A stretch of DNA of 64,000 bases from Bradysia coprophila. Lineage: Eukaryota > Arthropoda > Insecta > Diptera > Sciaridae. The notes beneath the pieces are model-generated. The model worked only from the letters and a program-made list of their open reading frames with translations, searched no databases and was not told the DNA's origin. The stretch is taken from contig NW_023503340.1 in the NCBI RefSeq assembly GCF_014529535.1, positions 62,001-126,000 on the forward strand. Direction: 5' to 3'. Below, piece by piece: positions 45,793-56,800 of the stretch. A program made the position numbers and the translations under genes. The number at the start of each line of letters is the position of its first letter. Position 1 is the stretch's first letter.

Positions 45793-47462
45793 ATGTACTG
45801 ATACAACAAATTGGAACACTGAAAGTCGCATACTAACGTTTTGTGTCCATTTAATTTAGGTAGTTGAACCAATAACAAAAAACAACAAAATTAAGTGTGT
45901 AAACGAGCCATCGACCGCTTCATTAATGCATAACCGATTATTTAATATTTTAGTGAAATTTATGCCGATTTGAAAAGTTCACTCAGAGCTCTCGTAGACT
46001 GCATGGGAGCTCATTGTGATCTATCGGAACACGGTCGGTCGTTTCCAAAGATATATATGCGTTTAACTGGCTATCGTTATATAAATGTTGATAATGTAAT
46101 TTTTCGAAAAAGATTAGAGGCTTGTTGCTGTTTTTCTTTAAAATGTTTTTTTTTTCATCTTTTCGAAACATCAACCGTTTTTGTTGTCTACATGAGTCGA
46201 TCGGATTTCGGTCATATATGTATTCAAGTTACTCGCAAAAGTGTTGTTGAGAGTTAGAGAGAAGTGAGTTTAGAGTGTGGTAATGGAAAAATGTTATCAT
46301 TAAATTAAAATCAACTTCGTTTATGCGTAATGCTCTGAATAAACCGAGAAAATTTTCCATTAATTGAAGGTTTAATGTTGTTATAGGATCAAGTGAGATA
46401 TGATGACCGTTCTATTCAATTTAAGTTACAGTTAGTGTTTGATCGTAATTGGATGAGTGTCGCAATGGAAAAATGCATGGCAATTAAAGTCGACGTTAGA
46501 TTAGAATGATAATCTTTTTAGCGAGATTGTTTTTTTTTTATTAAATAGCCAACATTAATAATAGATTATTGAACTGGTCTACTAAGTGCGTTATTAAACG
46601 AATGTTTTTATTTATACAATAATACAATAATAATAAACAAAAATTATATTCCGAGGAAAGCTCGAGTCTCCTATTATATTGGTCTGTAATGTTAAAAATC
46701 GTAAAGGTTTTTCGTTTCGGGTAATGTAATGTATGACATACAGGGTATGTTGATATTTGTTATTTCACTAAATTTCAACAAAATCTCGTTAGAAAAAATC
46801 CACTAAATTTAGTTTCAAGTCTAGGCACGAGGGATTTTTAGTGTCGTCGGGTATCGGTCCATCAATTTATATAGGTGCTGTACAATGAGCTTCAATCTTT
46901 AAGGCTTAATAAACGTCAATTTCGAATTTATAAATTCAGCGACATAATGCAACTTCGTCCATTACTTACGAATACGTTTTGAGGAAATAGTTAGTTCAGT
47001 CTTCCTGATCTATTCGAATAGCTAGAATCTGAAACAGCCTGTTGCTAATATTACTTACGTTAATTTCATTCCATTCGTACTATATGGCGTCCTACTGCCG
47101 TAAACAAGGCTTCACAGTTTTTAAATAAAATTTTGTTTACGTTGCTCGAACTAAAAATCAGCAACGGAGCTCCTATCAATTTTTTCAATTTTTAGTCGAT
47201 TTGTCATGTTAACAATTTGCAAATCAAAAATTACATTTCGAAATGTGTCTGTTCCGCTGACCCGAAAAGGTAAACTGCATTTAAATCACAAATCAACACT
47301 GCTTTCTTTCACGTCAGGTATACAAAATCTGTCGAAGTGACCGAAACCGTTTCGATTACAAAAACAATTTACTGAGAAAAAAACAAATGATTTCAGAAAG
47401 TAAAGGGAACCAAAATGATAAACGAAACTAAAATCAATTTCTTTTCTCTTTTCAATTTACAG
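45793..47462. other. AT-rich stretch, upstream region of the secreted-protein gene
   Basis: No exon is certain. A strong acceptor (CTTTTCTCTTTTCAATTTACAG) ends at 47462, so an untranslated first exon with an intron in the 5' UTR is expected somewhere upstream. Confidence 0.45.
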
Positions 47463-47463
47463 A

Positions 47464-48375
47464 ATGAAGGTACAAATTGCTTTACTAATCACCTTGGTTG
47501 CGTGCGCACTAGCACTACCAGTTCCTGAAGATGAAGTGTCACCAATCCAATCAGCCGTTTCGGATGTGAGTTTTGAGAAAAAAATCAACGCAATTGAAGA
47601 CAACGCGAAAACAGCTGCAGTTGAAGAAAAAGCAGAGGAAGTTAAACCAGCCGAAGCTGCTGAGCCTGTTCAACCGGAAGCGAAATCAGCACCAGTAGAG
47701 GAGGTCAAGGAAGCAGCGGTTCCTGAAGTTAAAGAAGAGACACCAGCCGAACGAAAATTAGATGTTGCCGCACCTGAAGATGCACAAGTTGTTCCAGCTG
47801 TTGAATCTGTAGCGCCTGTTGAGGCCAAACAGGTCGCTCCAGAGGAAAAATCATTGGCAGAGAACAGCCCACAGCCGGAGGTTCGTGCTAACGAAAACAA
47901 AGAAATTCCCGCCGCAGAAGAGAAAGCTGAAATCGCCGAAGAACCAAAACCGATCGCCGAAGCAATCAGTGAAACTAAGGAAAGCCGAGAAGAGAAACCA
48001 GCCGAACCCAAAGCCGAGGAAGCCAAACCAGAGGAGAAACAAGAAGCAAAAAAGACCGAAGAATTGCAATCGGAAGAACGTCAAATTCGTGGTGATGACA
48101 AAAAACAAGAAGAAACAGCCGCTGCACCAGCAGCCGCAGAACCTGCTGCGGAAATCAAATCTGAACCAAAAACAACCGTAGACGAACCAAAAAAACAGGA
48201 AAATGAGAACGAATTACTCCGAGAATTGCCGATTGCAAGCGAAGTAGCTGAGAAACCAAAAGAAAGAGCCGCTACACCAGCAGCTGATAGTGCAGAGAGT
48301 AAAGAATCGGCAGAGAAAGTCGAGAAGCCGAAACAAGAATCCAGCGAAGAATCAGGCGAAGAAAAGTCCGAATAA
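47464..48375 (+). CDS. Secreted, Glu/Ala/Pro/Lys-rich disordered protein
   Basis: 303 residues. The N-terminus MKVQIALLITLVACALA is a clear signal peptide, with likely cleavage before LPVPEDE, so the product should enter the secretory route. The rest is almost wholly low complexity: Glu, Lys, Ala and Pro dominate, with repeated EEKAE, KPAEP, EEKPAE and APVE words. No Cys remains after the signal region, and no folded domain or membrane segment is visible. The C-terminus (ESSEESGEEKSE) is Ser/Glu-rich and could be phosphorylated. The start codon follows an acceptor by one base (AG at 47461-47462), which fixes it. I do not recognise an ortholog. Such proteins tend to be auto-named neurofilament-like because of composition alone. 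Roles in cuticle, saliva, silk or lipid transport are possible but untested. The stop codon overlaps an AATAAA at 48371. Confidence 0.85.
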   Translation: MKVQIALLITLVACALALPVPEDEVSPIQSAVSDVSFEKKINAIEDNAKTAAVEEKAEEVKPAEAAEPVQPEAKSAPVEEVKEAAVPEVKEETPAERKLDVAAPEDAQVVPAVESVAPVEAKQVAPEEKSLAENSPQPEVRANENKEIPAAEEKAEIAEEPKPIAEAISETKESREEKPAEPKAEEAKPEEKQEAKKTEELQSEERQIRGDDKKQEETAAAPAAAEPAAEIKSEPKTTVDEPKKQENENELLRELPIASEVAEKPKERAATPAADSAESKESAEKVEKPKQESSEESGEEKSE

Positions 48376-49721
48376 ACATTTCAACCCAAATATAAAATTC
48401 AAACAAAACAAAAAAAAAAGAAAAGAAAAAAAACTTATTTAATTTAGACACGAGAATGGACTTAGAGCCACCTATCACATTTTATGCGATAGAATTTTTC
48501 TAATTTTTAATTTATGCATTGGAGTTTAAAGTCACGTTTTTATTTTTAATTTTTTCAAATTTTTTAAAAACAATTTTCGTTTCAAAATCATATTCTGGCA
48601 CTAGAAAAGTCGATGTTTTTTTTAAAAAAAAGCTTTTCTTTGTCTATAAATGATGCAACTAAGTTAAAACTCATTTGAATGAAATTATTGCACGACATGG
48701 AAGGAATGGCAACTCGTCTAAATGTCCATTTTATAATAATCAAAGCCACAAAATTCAATTCTTACAGTTGCTGCTGCTGTCTTGATTTTTTATTTTTGTT
48801 TATCGCAAAAAAAAAACTTTTACAAAACTTTAGATCAACGACTTATATGTACACACTATAACGTATTACATATACAAGACCGGAACATGCAAATTATTCT
48901 ATTTGTGCACCGGTTAACAATTTAATATATTTCTTCATTTCAGCTCAGATTTTGTTGCTTCAATTTATGAATAAAGTTAGCAAGTGAAATAGTCATACAA
49001 ATGAAGAAAGTCAATTAGGAAAATCAATTTTTATACGAGATTATAAGAGAGCATCTACAATCAAAATTGTCTTTTTTCGAATGAAAATTCCATTAAAACT
49101 AATTTTTGATGTTATAATGTGGTAGACTTTATTCTTTGTTGCTATAGACTGATTTATTAAAAAAAAGAAGTTCTTTAATGACCTAACGATATCCAAAATA
49201 ATGTGTTTTGGTATTTCAAGTCATCCCTAAATTAAAATAGTTAGTTCATAGATTGTAAACGTATCTTGCATTTGTAATGCCTTCAATGTGGTAATAATAT
49301 AATTAGAAATTTAAGTAAATATCGTTGTATGATTCTCAATAAAAGCTAAGGATAAAATTAAATAAGAAAAAAAACGTTTTTTGCATTCAGAAATAAGTTC
49401 AGTTGATGCAGACTGCAGACGACGGACTGATGCATCAAAAATATGGACATCAACTCGATTCACTCATTTCTATGATTCCAACCATTCCCGATTTTTTTTG
49501 GTATTTCCCTCTCATATTTTCGGGAAAACAGGAAAAGTAGGAAAATGTGCAATTTTTCTTGCTTTCCCGCCAATAGCCACTATTGTATGTACAAATCGGA
49601 TTTTGTTAAAAATTATATATTTTGTTTCATCTCCTTTCATTTGACGAATCGAACACTATTTTTGAGCGAAAAAATTCAGAGATATACTGGAGAAACTAGT
49701 TAAAACAGGCATTATAACTTC
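48376..49721 (+). other. 3' flank of the secreted-protein gene; AT-rich
   Basis: A-rich runs follow the stop codon. Another AATAAA (in ATGAATAAAG) lies near 48969 and could end a long 3' UTR. No gene is supported to 49720. Confidence 0.35.
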
Positions 49722-50000
49722 TGTCGCTGTTTTGGAACACTTTTCGTGAAAACGGCTTTACGCTAGAAAGTTAGGTGGGCACGTAAAACAGAGATAAACA
49801 ACGTAAGACAGTTAATCAAATCAAATCTAGACAGTAAAACTCATATTTTTTATGTTGGCTTTCAATACAGTTTTCCCACGGGATAAAGAAAATGAGTTTT
49901 ACGTTGTTTACCTCTGTTTTGCGTGTCCACCAGACTTTCTAGCATAAAAACGTTGTCATAACTCAACGGGAGGTGCTCCAAAACAGCAACAGGAGTTTGG
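49722..50000. mobile_element. Inverted-repeat element with CTGTTTTGGA ends
   Basis: CTGTCGCTGTTTTGGAACAC at the left mirrors GTGCTCCAAAACAGCAACAG at the right, with one or two changes. Further in, CTAGAAAGTTAGGTGGGCAC and the inverse, then AACAACGTAA and TTACGTTGTT, also pair. Confidence 0.7.
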
Positions 50001-50102
50001 AATCAAGTTTCCGGAACAATGTTTTTGTTTTACCAGTTTTCAAGCATAAAAATCGTGTTCGATACATCAAACGAAAGGTATTGACGAGATGAATATTTTT
50101 GG

Positions 50103-50285
50103 CTGATGCTATTCGCACGCGCGTGCGAATAGCCATTTCACATCGGATTTGACTATTCGCGTACAACGAGTACCGGCTATTCGTACGCGGAAGGGACTGC
50201 TTATGGAAAAAACGAATATGATTTTCGCGGTGTTTTAGCACTCGAGTTCGAATAGTCAAATCCAATGTGAATAGTCTAATCAGCC
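50103..50285. repeat. CG-rich palindrome cluster 1
   Basis: It starts with the perfect 24-bp palindrome built from CTATTCGCACGC and its reverse complement (50109-50132). Then come GGATTTGACTATTCGCG, GGCTATTCGTACGCG and GAATAGTCAAATCC, the same words as in the array at 51020-51208. Confidence 0.7.
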
Positions 50286-51019
50286 AGTACTCACAAGATT
50301 ACAAAAGAGTGCACCCGACGATACAAAACTTCTGTAACTATAAACCAATTTTGAGATTTTGAGTGTGTTGGAATGGTTTAAAAAGAACAAGAGCGAAGTT
50401 CTTCTCAAGAAAATATTTGTCGCTTATGTAAATCATAACCCTCCGTTATTTAGCAGAATTCGAAATCCTGAAGTAAATTTGAGACACTTGCACAAGTTTG
50501 TTTAGATGTGTCAGTCGAATAATTTCGAAAGTATTTTTTTTGTGTTAAATGTCAATGTTGAGGTTTTGCACATTTTGATCTAAAAATATTTTCTACCTAT
50601 TTTTAATGGTAGTACTCCATAAATACACGTGTATAAATTCATAATGCGTACTAAGATACTACACTACATCCACTTTTCTTTTTTACTTAAAACATTTTCA
50701 GTTCTGTTCAATGCACTGATCTCCAGGTACAGTTATGCAGCTTCGAGTTAGTCCAACCGTGATAAAGAATCCAACCCAGATCTTTCATCTCATTCTTATC
50801 ATCTTCTTTCTTTCGTTGAATTCAGTTTTCGCTCTCACACTACTATCAGTTCCTCTTCGTTTCAATGCTGTTGAAAATGTGTATGTGCAATTATCCGATT
50901 GCAACTGGTTGTTTTTAACAACAGAATTAAATCCAAGAAATTTGTCTTCTGTAAAAAAATGCTTGATAGGAGGTTTTATTCAAAAAATTATCATTTTGGC
51001 TTGGTAGAAAAATTTTAAT

Positions 51020-51208
51020 GCGTGCGAATAGTCAAATCCAATGTAAAATGGCTATTCGCACGCGCGTCCGAATAGTCAAATCCAACGTGAAATGGCCATT
51101 CGCACGCGCGTGCGAATAGTGTAAAACAGAGTGGAATGGCTATTCGCACGCGCGTCCGAATAGTCAAATCCAATGTGAAATGGCTATTCGCACGCGCGTG
51201 CGAATAGT
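51020..51208. repeat. 44-bp tandem array of CG-rich palindromes
   Basis: Units of about 44 bp contain GCGAATAGTCAAATCCAATG and end in CTATTCGCACGC, with four to five copies. At each junction the 24-bp palindrome of the 50103 cluster reforms, sometimes with CGTCCG instead of CGTGCG. The CpG density stands out against the AT-rich surroundings. Confidence 0.8.
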
Positions 51209-51735
51209 CACAGCGAATATTTTTTTGGGAAAATCTGGTTGGTCGATCAGTAGCTATTGATCAGCAATAGCATAGAATGCAAGCAAAACGCCGTTTTTCA
51301 AGCAAACCTCTGGATGTTTTGACTCAAAAATGGTGCGCGATATGGTAAATGATGTGGTATTGACGAGACGAAACAAAATATTTAATTTTTAATAAAATCC
51401 GATTCAATACACATTCAGTATTCCGAACATACAACGTACATACAACAACAGTGACTATTGGCAAGAAACCAAGAAAAACTATACATTTTCCTGCTTTTAC
51501 TGTTTTCCCGCACCTCCCTCAGAAGCATGACATACAGACACAGAAAAGTGAAATGCGATATTTTGTTTTGAAAGTTACAAAAGGAAGGACTAGATTTCTA
51601 AGCATGTTCGAACGTCTTTTAAGAAATCCAATCGAAACTGCTCATGATGAAATACTGATTCTTGATTTATTTGTTGAACGAAGCTTTATTTCAGCTAAAA
51701 TATCAACTAGCAGTTCATGAAATATACATGACGTA

Positions 51736-51927
51736 TTAACGACATGTTAGTGCTAAGATAATATTAACAATAATGAAGCAAATGCTCGAGTACATTGAAA
51801 AATCTGTTTCCCGATACGTTTTTGGCCATTGAACCGCTCCGGGCACAAGTATTGATGTTAGGACAAGTATAATTAGGATAATCTCTAGCACACATACCGA
51901 CAATTTTAATTTTCTGATCTGTGTATC
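51736..51927 (-). CDS. Last exon of the membrane protein
   Basis: 64 codons after the acceptor ATTTTTGCAG. Two hydrophobic helices separated by QWPKTYRETDFS, with a short Cys-Arg end. Confidence 0.6.
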   Translation of the reverse strand, partial: DTQIRKLKLSVCVLEIILIILVLTSILVPGAVQWPKTYRETDFSMYSSICFIIVNIILALTCR

Positions 51928-52599
51928 CTGCAAAAATGATCAGATAAATTACTATATTTGCCAAAACTACCGAAGTCGTCACTTACTTCTTTACGTAATT
52001 CTTTCCTGAATAAGAACCAGCTAATAAGGAAAAGAATGTGAAATGACCCAACGCATATTCCGACAATACTCCACGTAATAAGTCTATCAGTCCAACTGTA
52101 GTGATGAACCCGATACATTGCAGGATCCTCTTTCCACATTTTGGCTACCTTCAGTTGCAAACTACATGTTGCGATCAGAAGAGCATCCGTAATCTAATAA
52201 AAAATGTTACATTTGAATACACTGTCCAAGTCCAGTCGTCACTGCTTAATCTTTCTCATTGTATCCAATATTTTGTTTACCGGTAAAAGGAAATAGAAAT
52301 AATACAAAATTCCCATTTTGATTAGATTTGTAATACTACGGTTGCCCTTTGATGAAATGGGAAGATGTTGAAGTAGCTTATTTCTCAGAGTCTCGGAATA
52401 ACTGGCTGTTGTTATTATGTGCTACAAATTGCCGATAAAACTCACAATAATACCGTATACCATCGTATAGATAACGAAAATTTGCTGATTATTAGGTCGA
52501 TTTCCTTTATAGCTTTCGTTGTGTTCATTAAGAGCGATTTTGCGAAAATATCGTAAAAACGTTTCCGATTAAACGTAGTACCAGAGGTCGTGAGGTACT
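51736..52599 (-). CDS. Multi-pass membrane protein of unknown family, C-terminal exons
   Basis: Exons, right to left: about 52599-52446, 52376-52281, 52193-51987 and 51927-51736. The last two introns (87 and 59 nt) have good GT/AG ends and phase 0 throughout. The peptide ends ILALTCR then TAA at 51738-51736. About five hydrophobic segments are visible: one across 52480-52440 (FVIYTMVYGII), MGILYYFYFLLPI, then WSIVGICVGSFHILFLISWF, VLEIILIILVLTSILVPGAV, and SSICFIIVNIILALTC. Between the first two exons an in-frame TAG lies at about 52422-52424. A 69-nt intron (52445-52377, GTGAGT to ATAAG) removes it, though its acceptor lacks a good pyrimidine tract. The 5' part is missing or not found. I do not recognise the family. 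If the 69-nt intron is wrong, the gene is broken. Confidence 0.55.
51987..52193 (-). CDS. Internal exon of the membrane protein
   Basis: 69 codons between TTTTTTATTAG and the donor GAA|GTAAGT. It encodes ITDALLIATCSLQLKVAKMW, a hydrophilic stretch with WKEDPAMYRVHHYSW, a helix, and the basic FRKELRKE. Confidence 0.6.
52281..52376 (-). CDS. Internal exon of the membrane protein, 5' edge uncertain
   Basis: It encodes LLQHLPISSKGNRSITNLIK then MGILYYFYFLLP and ends at CCG|GTAAAC. The frame is open further right to 52421 (HIITTASYSETLRNK), where it meets the TAG. Confidence 0.5.
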
Positions 52600-53983
52600 A
52601 GAGGTCTTTTTTGTATAAGTCGATTTTTTGATACATTTGTAGGCCATGAAGATTCGCAAAATTTGAGTATACATGCACACCAACAGGACATGTTGACCTG
52701 CCGGTAATATCAGTCATTTTAGGTGAAAATAAAACATAATTTTGTGTGGCTATTGGGTACGAACTGTGTACTGATCTTAAATATCTGACTGACTTGACTC
52801 CATTTCAGTACGAATATGATTTTGTTTAGAGGGATTTTTTTGAAAGTGGACCAGGCTCCGCCGGAGCTATTTTTTCGCGGCGGTTTGTTCATATTCCCAG
52901 ATAGCCCTTGGCCCCAATAGTCCAAAACCGCTGTCGTTTAATTTTCATATTTGCGTCTTGGCTGGTGGTGAAGGTGCAAAAGTCGAAAAAAGGGTGTTTT
53001 TATACGTGATTTACTGCCGCTACAGACAATGTACACACATTGTGGCGGCTCGTTGGATAGGTACTGGTCAGGAGAACAAGAGACTACAGGCTGATCTAAA
53101 ATTTTTACTTTTTGTCAGTGATCTTGAAAAACATGAAATTTTTGAGAAAAAACTTCCAAAAATTTTCTAGCGGTGCAACAGCCGTCTCAACTCGTATATG
53201 AAAACCGCTGCCATGATCCGATATCTTTAGAAGCTTACTATCAGGTTTTAGTAGTTCAAGAACGAATGCTTTTTTATGAGAAAGCAAATCGTACAGAAAA
53301 GCTGTTCAATGTCATTAACAAAGTCATGTAACTACACTGGAAGTTACTTGTTGACGACCATTTAAAATTCAAAATGCGAGAAATGTAGCTACTGAGCCAA
53401 GTGAACGCTGAACATCTTTTATGACCTTCAGCTTTCAGCGTAGATCAGACCTAAAGCATTCATTTTTGACCTGAATTTACCCAATTCCGAGCCCTCAAAC
53501 CTTGATCAGGATTTAGATGAACAAAAGTACTTGATGAGTCAAAAAGGAAAAATTTCAAAAATTTCGTGTTTAAGCAACTAAACAAGTTTTTGTCTCAACA
53601 CGTCCATCAAAGGTAATTCGGGATTAGGATAGCCAAAGGTTGAAGGAAAAAACGCTTTGAGCATCTTGAATGTTTTTCATACAACGTCCTGCATTAAAAC
53701 TCAAAATTGTTTTAAGTCTCTACTATGTAAATAGCCGCGCAGCGAGACTTTTTTTTTTGAACTTAGAAGATATACACAGCAAATGGACAAACAGAATTAG
53801 GTTGATAAATACATAAGGCATATGAGAGACATCAACTTCAATCGATGTCTTTAAGTTAACAGAATTTCCAGATGAACTCTAGAAGTTCCAGGGCGGGCTC
53901 GCAAGATTCCAGGGCGGGCTCAGCCCGTCTAAGCCCATTAGTAGCTACGGCCCTGGACACACTGAAGATAATTTCAGCTCGCT
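52600..53983. other. Gene-free stretch
   Basis: A GC-richer piece at 52845-52925 (CTCCGCCGGAGC, itself a palindrome) has a short open frame on the - strand without support. Nothing else was recognised. Confidence 0.35.
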
Positions 53984-54111
53984 GAATTTCGGCTCCCTCG
54001 ACTGCTGTTAAGGTGTCAGGACATACCTCCAAAAAAAATCTAAAAATCTAGAATTTTATCTTTTTTTAGGTGTTCCCTGACACCTTAACAAAAATCCAGG
54101 GAGCCGAATTC
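53984..54111. mobile_element. Small hairpin MITE, GAATTTCGGCTCCCT ends
   Basis: GAATTTCGGCTCCCT mirrors AGGGAGCCGAATTC. Further in, TTAAGGTGTCAGG mirrors CCTGACACCTTAA. The total is 128 bp. Confidence 0.75.
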
Positions 54112-54157
54112 TGACTAGCCGCAATTGTCGGCACTGTGTTAAAATTGTTGGTCTTTG

Positions 54158-54340
54158 GGTCATTGTGAGATTACCTTCGACTTGTTTGTTTGTTCGATTA
54201 AAGAACGTATTTCAATTACACTGCGATTTCTTTCTCTGTAACGACGATTCAAAATAAACTCCGTCTGGACTAAGAACAAGATGGAAAGATTTCCGGCTGG
54301 TGTGCTGTAGGTCCCGTGTTCAAATATCGTTCAGTGAACA
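54158..54340 (+). repeat. Dispersed repeat, possible SINE-like copy 2
   Basis: Same order of blocks as 24138-24345, including TTTCCGGCTGGTGTGCTGTA and CCGTGTTCAAAT. This copy is closer to a tRNA B-box pattern than the other. Confidence 0.4.
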
Positions 54341-54589
54341 TGAATTTTTTTTTCTAATTCCTGAGAAATTTTAATTCCAAAATAGATTCGGCCGTGTACC
54401 GTTAATCCCAAAGAGATTTATTCCCTTGACTGAAAGTCATGGGTCTTACGGATGATAAACACTCTAAAATGTTTGTCACACAATGTTCACTACTATGAAA
54501 ATACATGAATGTATGACCAAAAACCTTAAATACAGAAAATGTTTGTCACACTTTGTTCATTCCTTGATAACACGATAACTCGATTAATT

Positions 54590-55060
54590 CTCAATGGATT
54601 TGCAAAAACTTTTTTTTATTCGACGGGTAATTAAATTCCTGAGGTTAAGTTCGAAGATGGGTTATAACGGACGGGTGATCTCTGAGATATTCTTAAAACA
54701 ATTTTTGTCTTGTCGCTTGATAACACGATAACTCGAGTAATTTTCAATGGATTTCCAAAAACTTTTTTTGTTCGACGGGGAATTACATTCCTGAGGTTAA
54801 GTTCGAAGATGGGCTATAACGCACGGGTGATCTCTGAGGAATTCCCAAAAGAATTGTTGTCTTGTCGCTTGATAACACGACAACTTGAGTAATTCTTAAC
54901 GGATTTCCAAAAACCTTTTTTTTATTCGACGGGGAATTAAGTTCGAAGATGGGCTGCAACGAACGAGTGATCTTACAGATATTCCCAAAAAGTTTTCCTC
55001 TCGTCGCTTGATAACACAATAACTTAAGTAATCCGCAACGGATTTTAAAAAAAATAACTA
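54590..55060 (+). repeat. 150-bp tandem repeat, about three units
   Basis: CCTGAGGTTAAGTTCGAAGA recurs at 54639 and 54790, and AATTAAGTTCGAAGATGGGC at about 54936. Each is followed by TCTTGTCGCTTGATAACACG-type sequence. It is the reverse complement of the family at 21884-22320 and 15060-15300. Confidence 0.75.
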
Positions 55061-56703
55061 GATTATCTGTCTATATAATAGTCATAGAGGTAGACTACCT
55101 AGAGGAATTATGCCCCGAAATTCATTGAAAAATTATATCACACACACAACTAACACGAAAACGTCAACTTTGCTTTATTTTGACATTATGGGTCCCTTTA
55201 TTTTTGACATTAAGAGTCTCCTTATCATACGGAGTAATTTTCGACTTCCCAAAAAAATTTTATTCGATAAGTACTGAAATAACTCGGGCTAAGTTCGTTA
55301 ATGGAAAATACTGGAATAATAATCTGTGATTTATTCCAAAAAAAACTTTTATGTGTGATATCTTGCTGTCTATGCTAGAAAAAAATGAATGAGTGTGAAT
55401 TTTGCAGCCAGAGCGAAGCGAGGGCCGTAATGATTTTTGTTCAAGCGAGAAAATATTTTCACCACCGTTTATAGCAGACAATATCACTTAAGATCGTTTG
55501 AAAATGTAAGGCATAGCTCGCCTTGTTTTTTAAAACTTTGTTTTGAATAAAATAAAAGGAATGCGCAATTTATAAGAAAATAAGTAGCGCGCCGATTGCA
55601 GTGAATTTAAGAATTCTTAACGCGTAAAGGTGACAACTGGAATTCTAATCAGACAGTCAAGGGACCTGACCCACCCATAAGGTGGGGCCTAGTATCTTCG
55701 GAATCCATATTTCTATCTGTGTCGCATCTTCGTGACCTTATATCGTATAAAAAATAAAATGATGGCAATGTTATTAATGAGACTTTTTATTAAATAGATA
55801 CAATGGTTTTATTATTGGATAATCATGTAAAAACTATTTTTTTTCTTGGTTTATAAAATATAAAATGTTCAAAATTATAATTATTTTAATATTTTTACAT
55901 GTACATTAGGACTTAAATAAAATATTTTTGCAAATAGCTTGTAAGCTTACAGAAATGATCGGAAGAATTATTTTACCTTCTTACTCTTTACATTTGTTTA
56001 TTTTACATAACCTCCTGGTATCTATTTTTTGATGTTGTTTTATCAAGCAAATTTTGAAATAGAAATCTAAAATATCAGACAAAAATAACAAAACTGCATC
56101 ATGTCGTTACTCGTTAGCACATAGAGCAGGCGAAAATTGTCGAAAACTCTTCGAGAATTCTTTCTTTTCCTCACACTTTGTACCAAAAGGTTTCTGATGT
56201 CTCGAAAAAAGAACGCCGTTAAAGGTATTATCGAAGGCAAAATAATAATCTTCTCATTTCTATCACATGAAGTGTGTTATTTTGGTCCACTAAAGTGAAT
56301 TCAATATATTCATGCAATTCTAGTGGCGGAAATGAACTCTTCCTGGGCTGTTTCCAAGGTTGCGACACTCTAGATTTTTTTCCATCCAAAAAGCAGGAAA
56401 TGGTTGTTTGTTTACCGAGTGAACAAAACAGGAAATTCTAACAAGAGCGAATTTTTACGACTAAAGCGGAGCGATTGCCACGAATCGCTCGAGTTGGAAT
56501 TTCCTATCATCTTCCAGAGGTGCACAAGATGTGACCAACCGTTCTTTCCGCGAAACGAGCATGTCAATTTGCTGCACAATTTTTCAAAACGAAAACAAAA
56601 TTTAGGTAGAGACGAAGCGTCAACAAAACATTATTATCTAATGACTTAATCCTTTATGAGTGGATAAAACAAGTTTAATATGAAAGACGATTTTTGAACT
56701 AGA
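55061..56703. other. AT-rich stretch with repeat fragments
   Basis: AGCGAAGCGAGGGCC near 55410 and the GACCTGACCCACCC block at 55650-55690 are parts of dispersed repeats. The stretch 56430-56510 is an imperfect inverted repeat (AGGAAATTCTAAC against GTTGGAATTTCCT) with AGAGCGA and TCGCTCG inside. The frame at 56404-56649 overlaps this and is not taken as a gene. Confidence 0.4.
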
Positions 56704-56800
56704 CTGCCGTTATTTGCATAAGGGACTTAGTGACGTCATCGTCCCATTTAAACTATACGTAGAAATGACGTCACTAAGTCCTCTATGCATATTACGGCAG
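56704..56800. mobile_element. Hairpin MITE carrying TGACGTCA sites
   Basis: CTGCCGTTATTTGCATA and the near-inverse TATGCATATTACGGCAG form the ends. Inside, GGGACTTAGTGACGTCAT mirrors ATGACGTCACTAAGTCC. TAGA stands on both flanks (56700-56703 and 56801-56804), a possible 4-bp duplication. TGACGTCA is the cAMP-response/bZIP consensus. Confidence 0.7.

Noticed and set aside
47670..48181. Long frames on both strands inside the secreted-protein gene
   Set aside because: By-products of the Glu/Lys/Ala-rich codon composition; no signal peptide or splice support.
56404..56649. 81-codon frame with a CTRCDQPF motif resembling a zinc knuckle
   Set aside because: It lies over an imperfect inverted repeat and has no second Cys/His pair at the right spacing or splice support.
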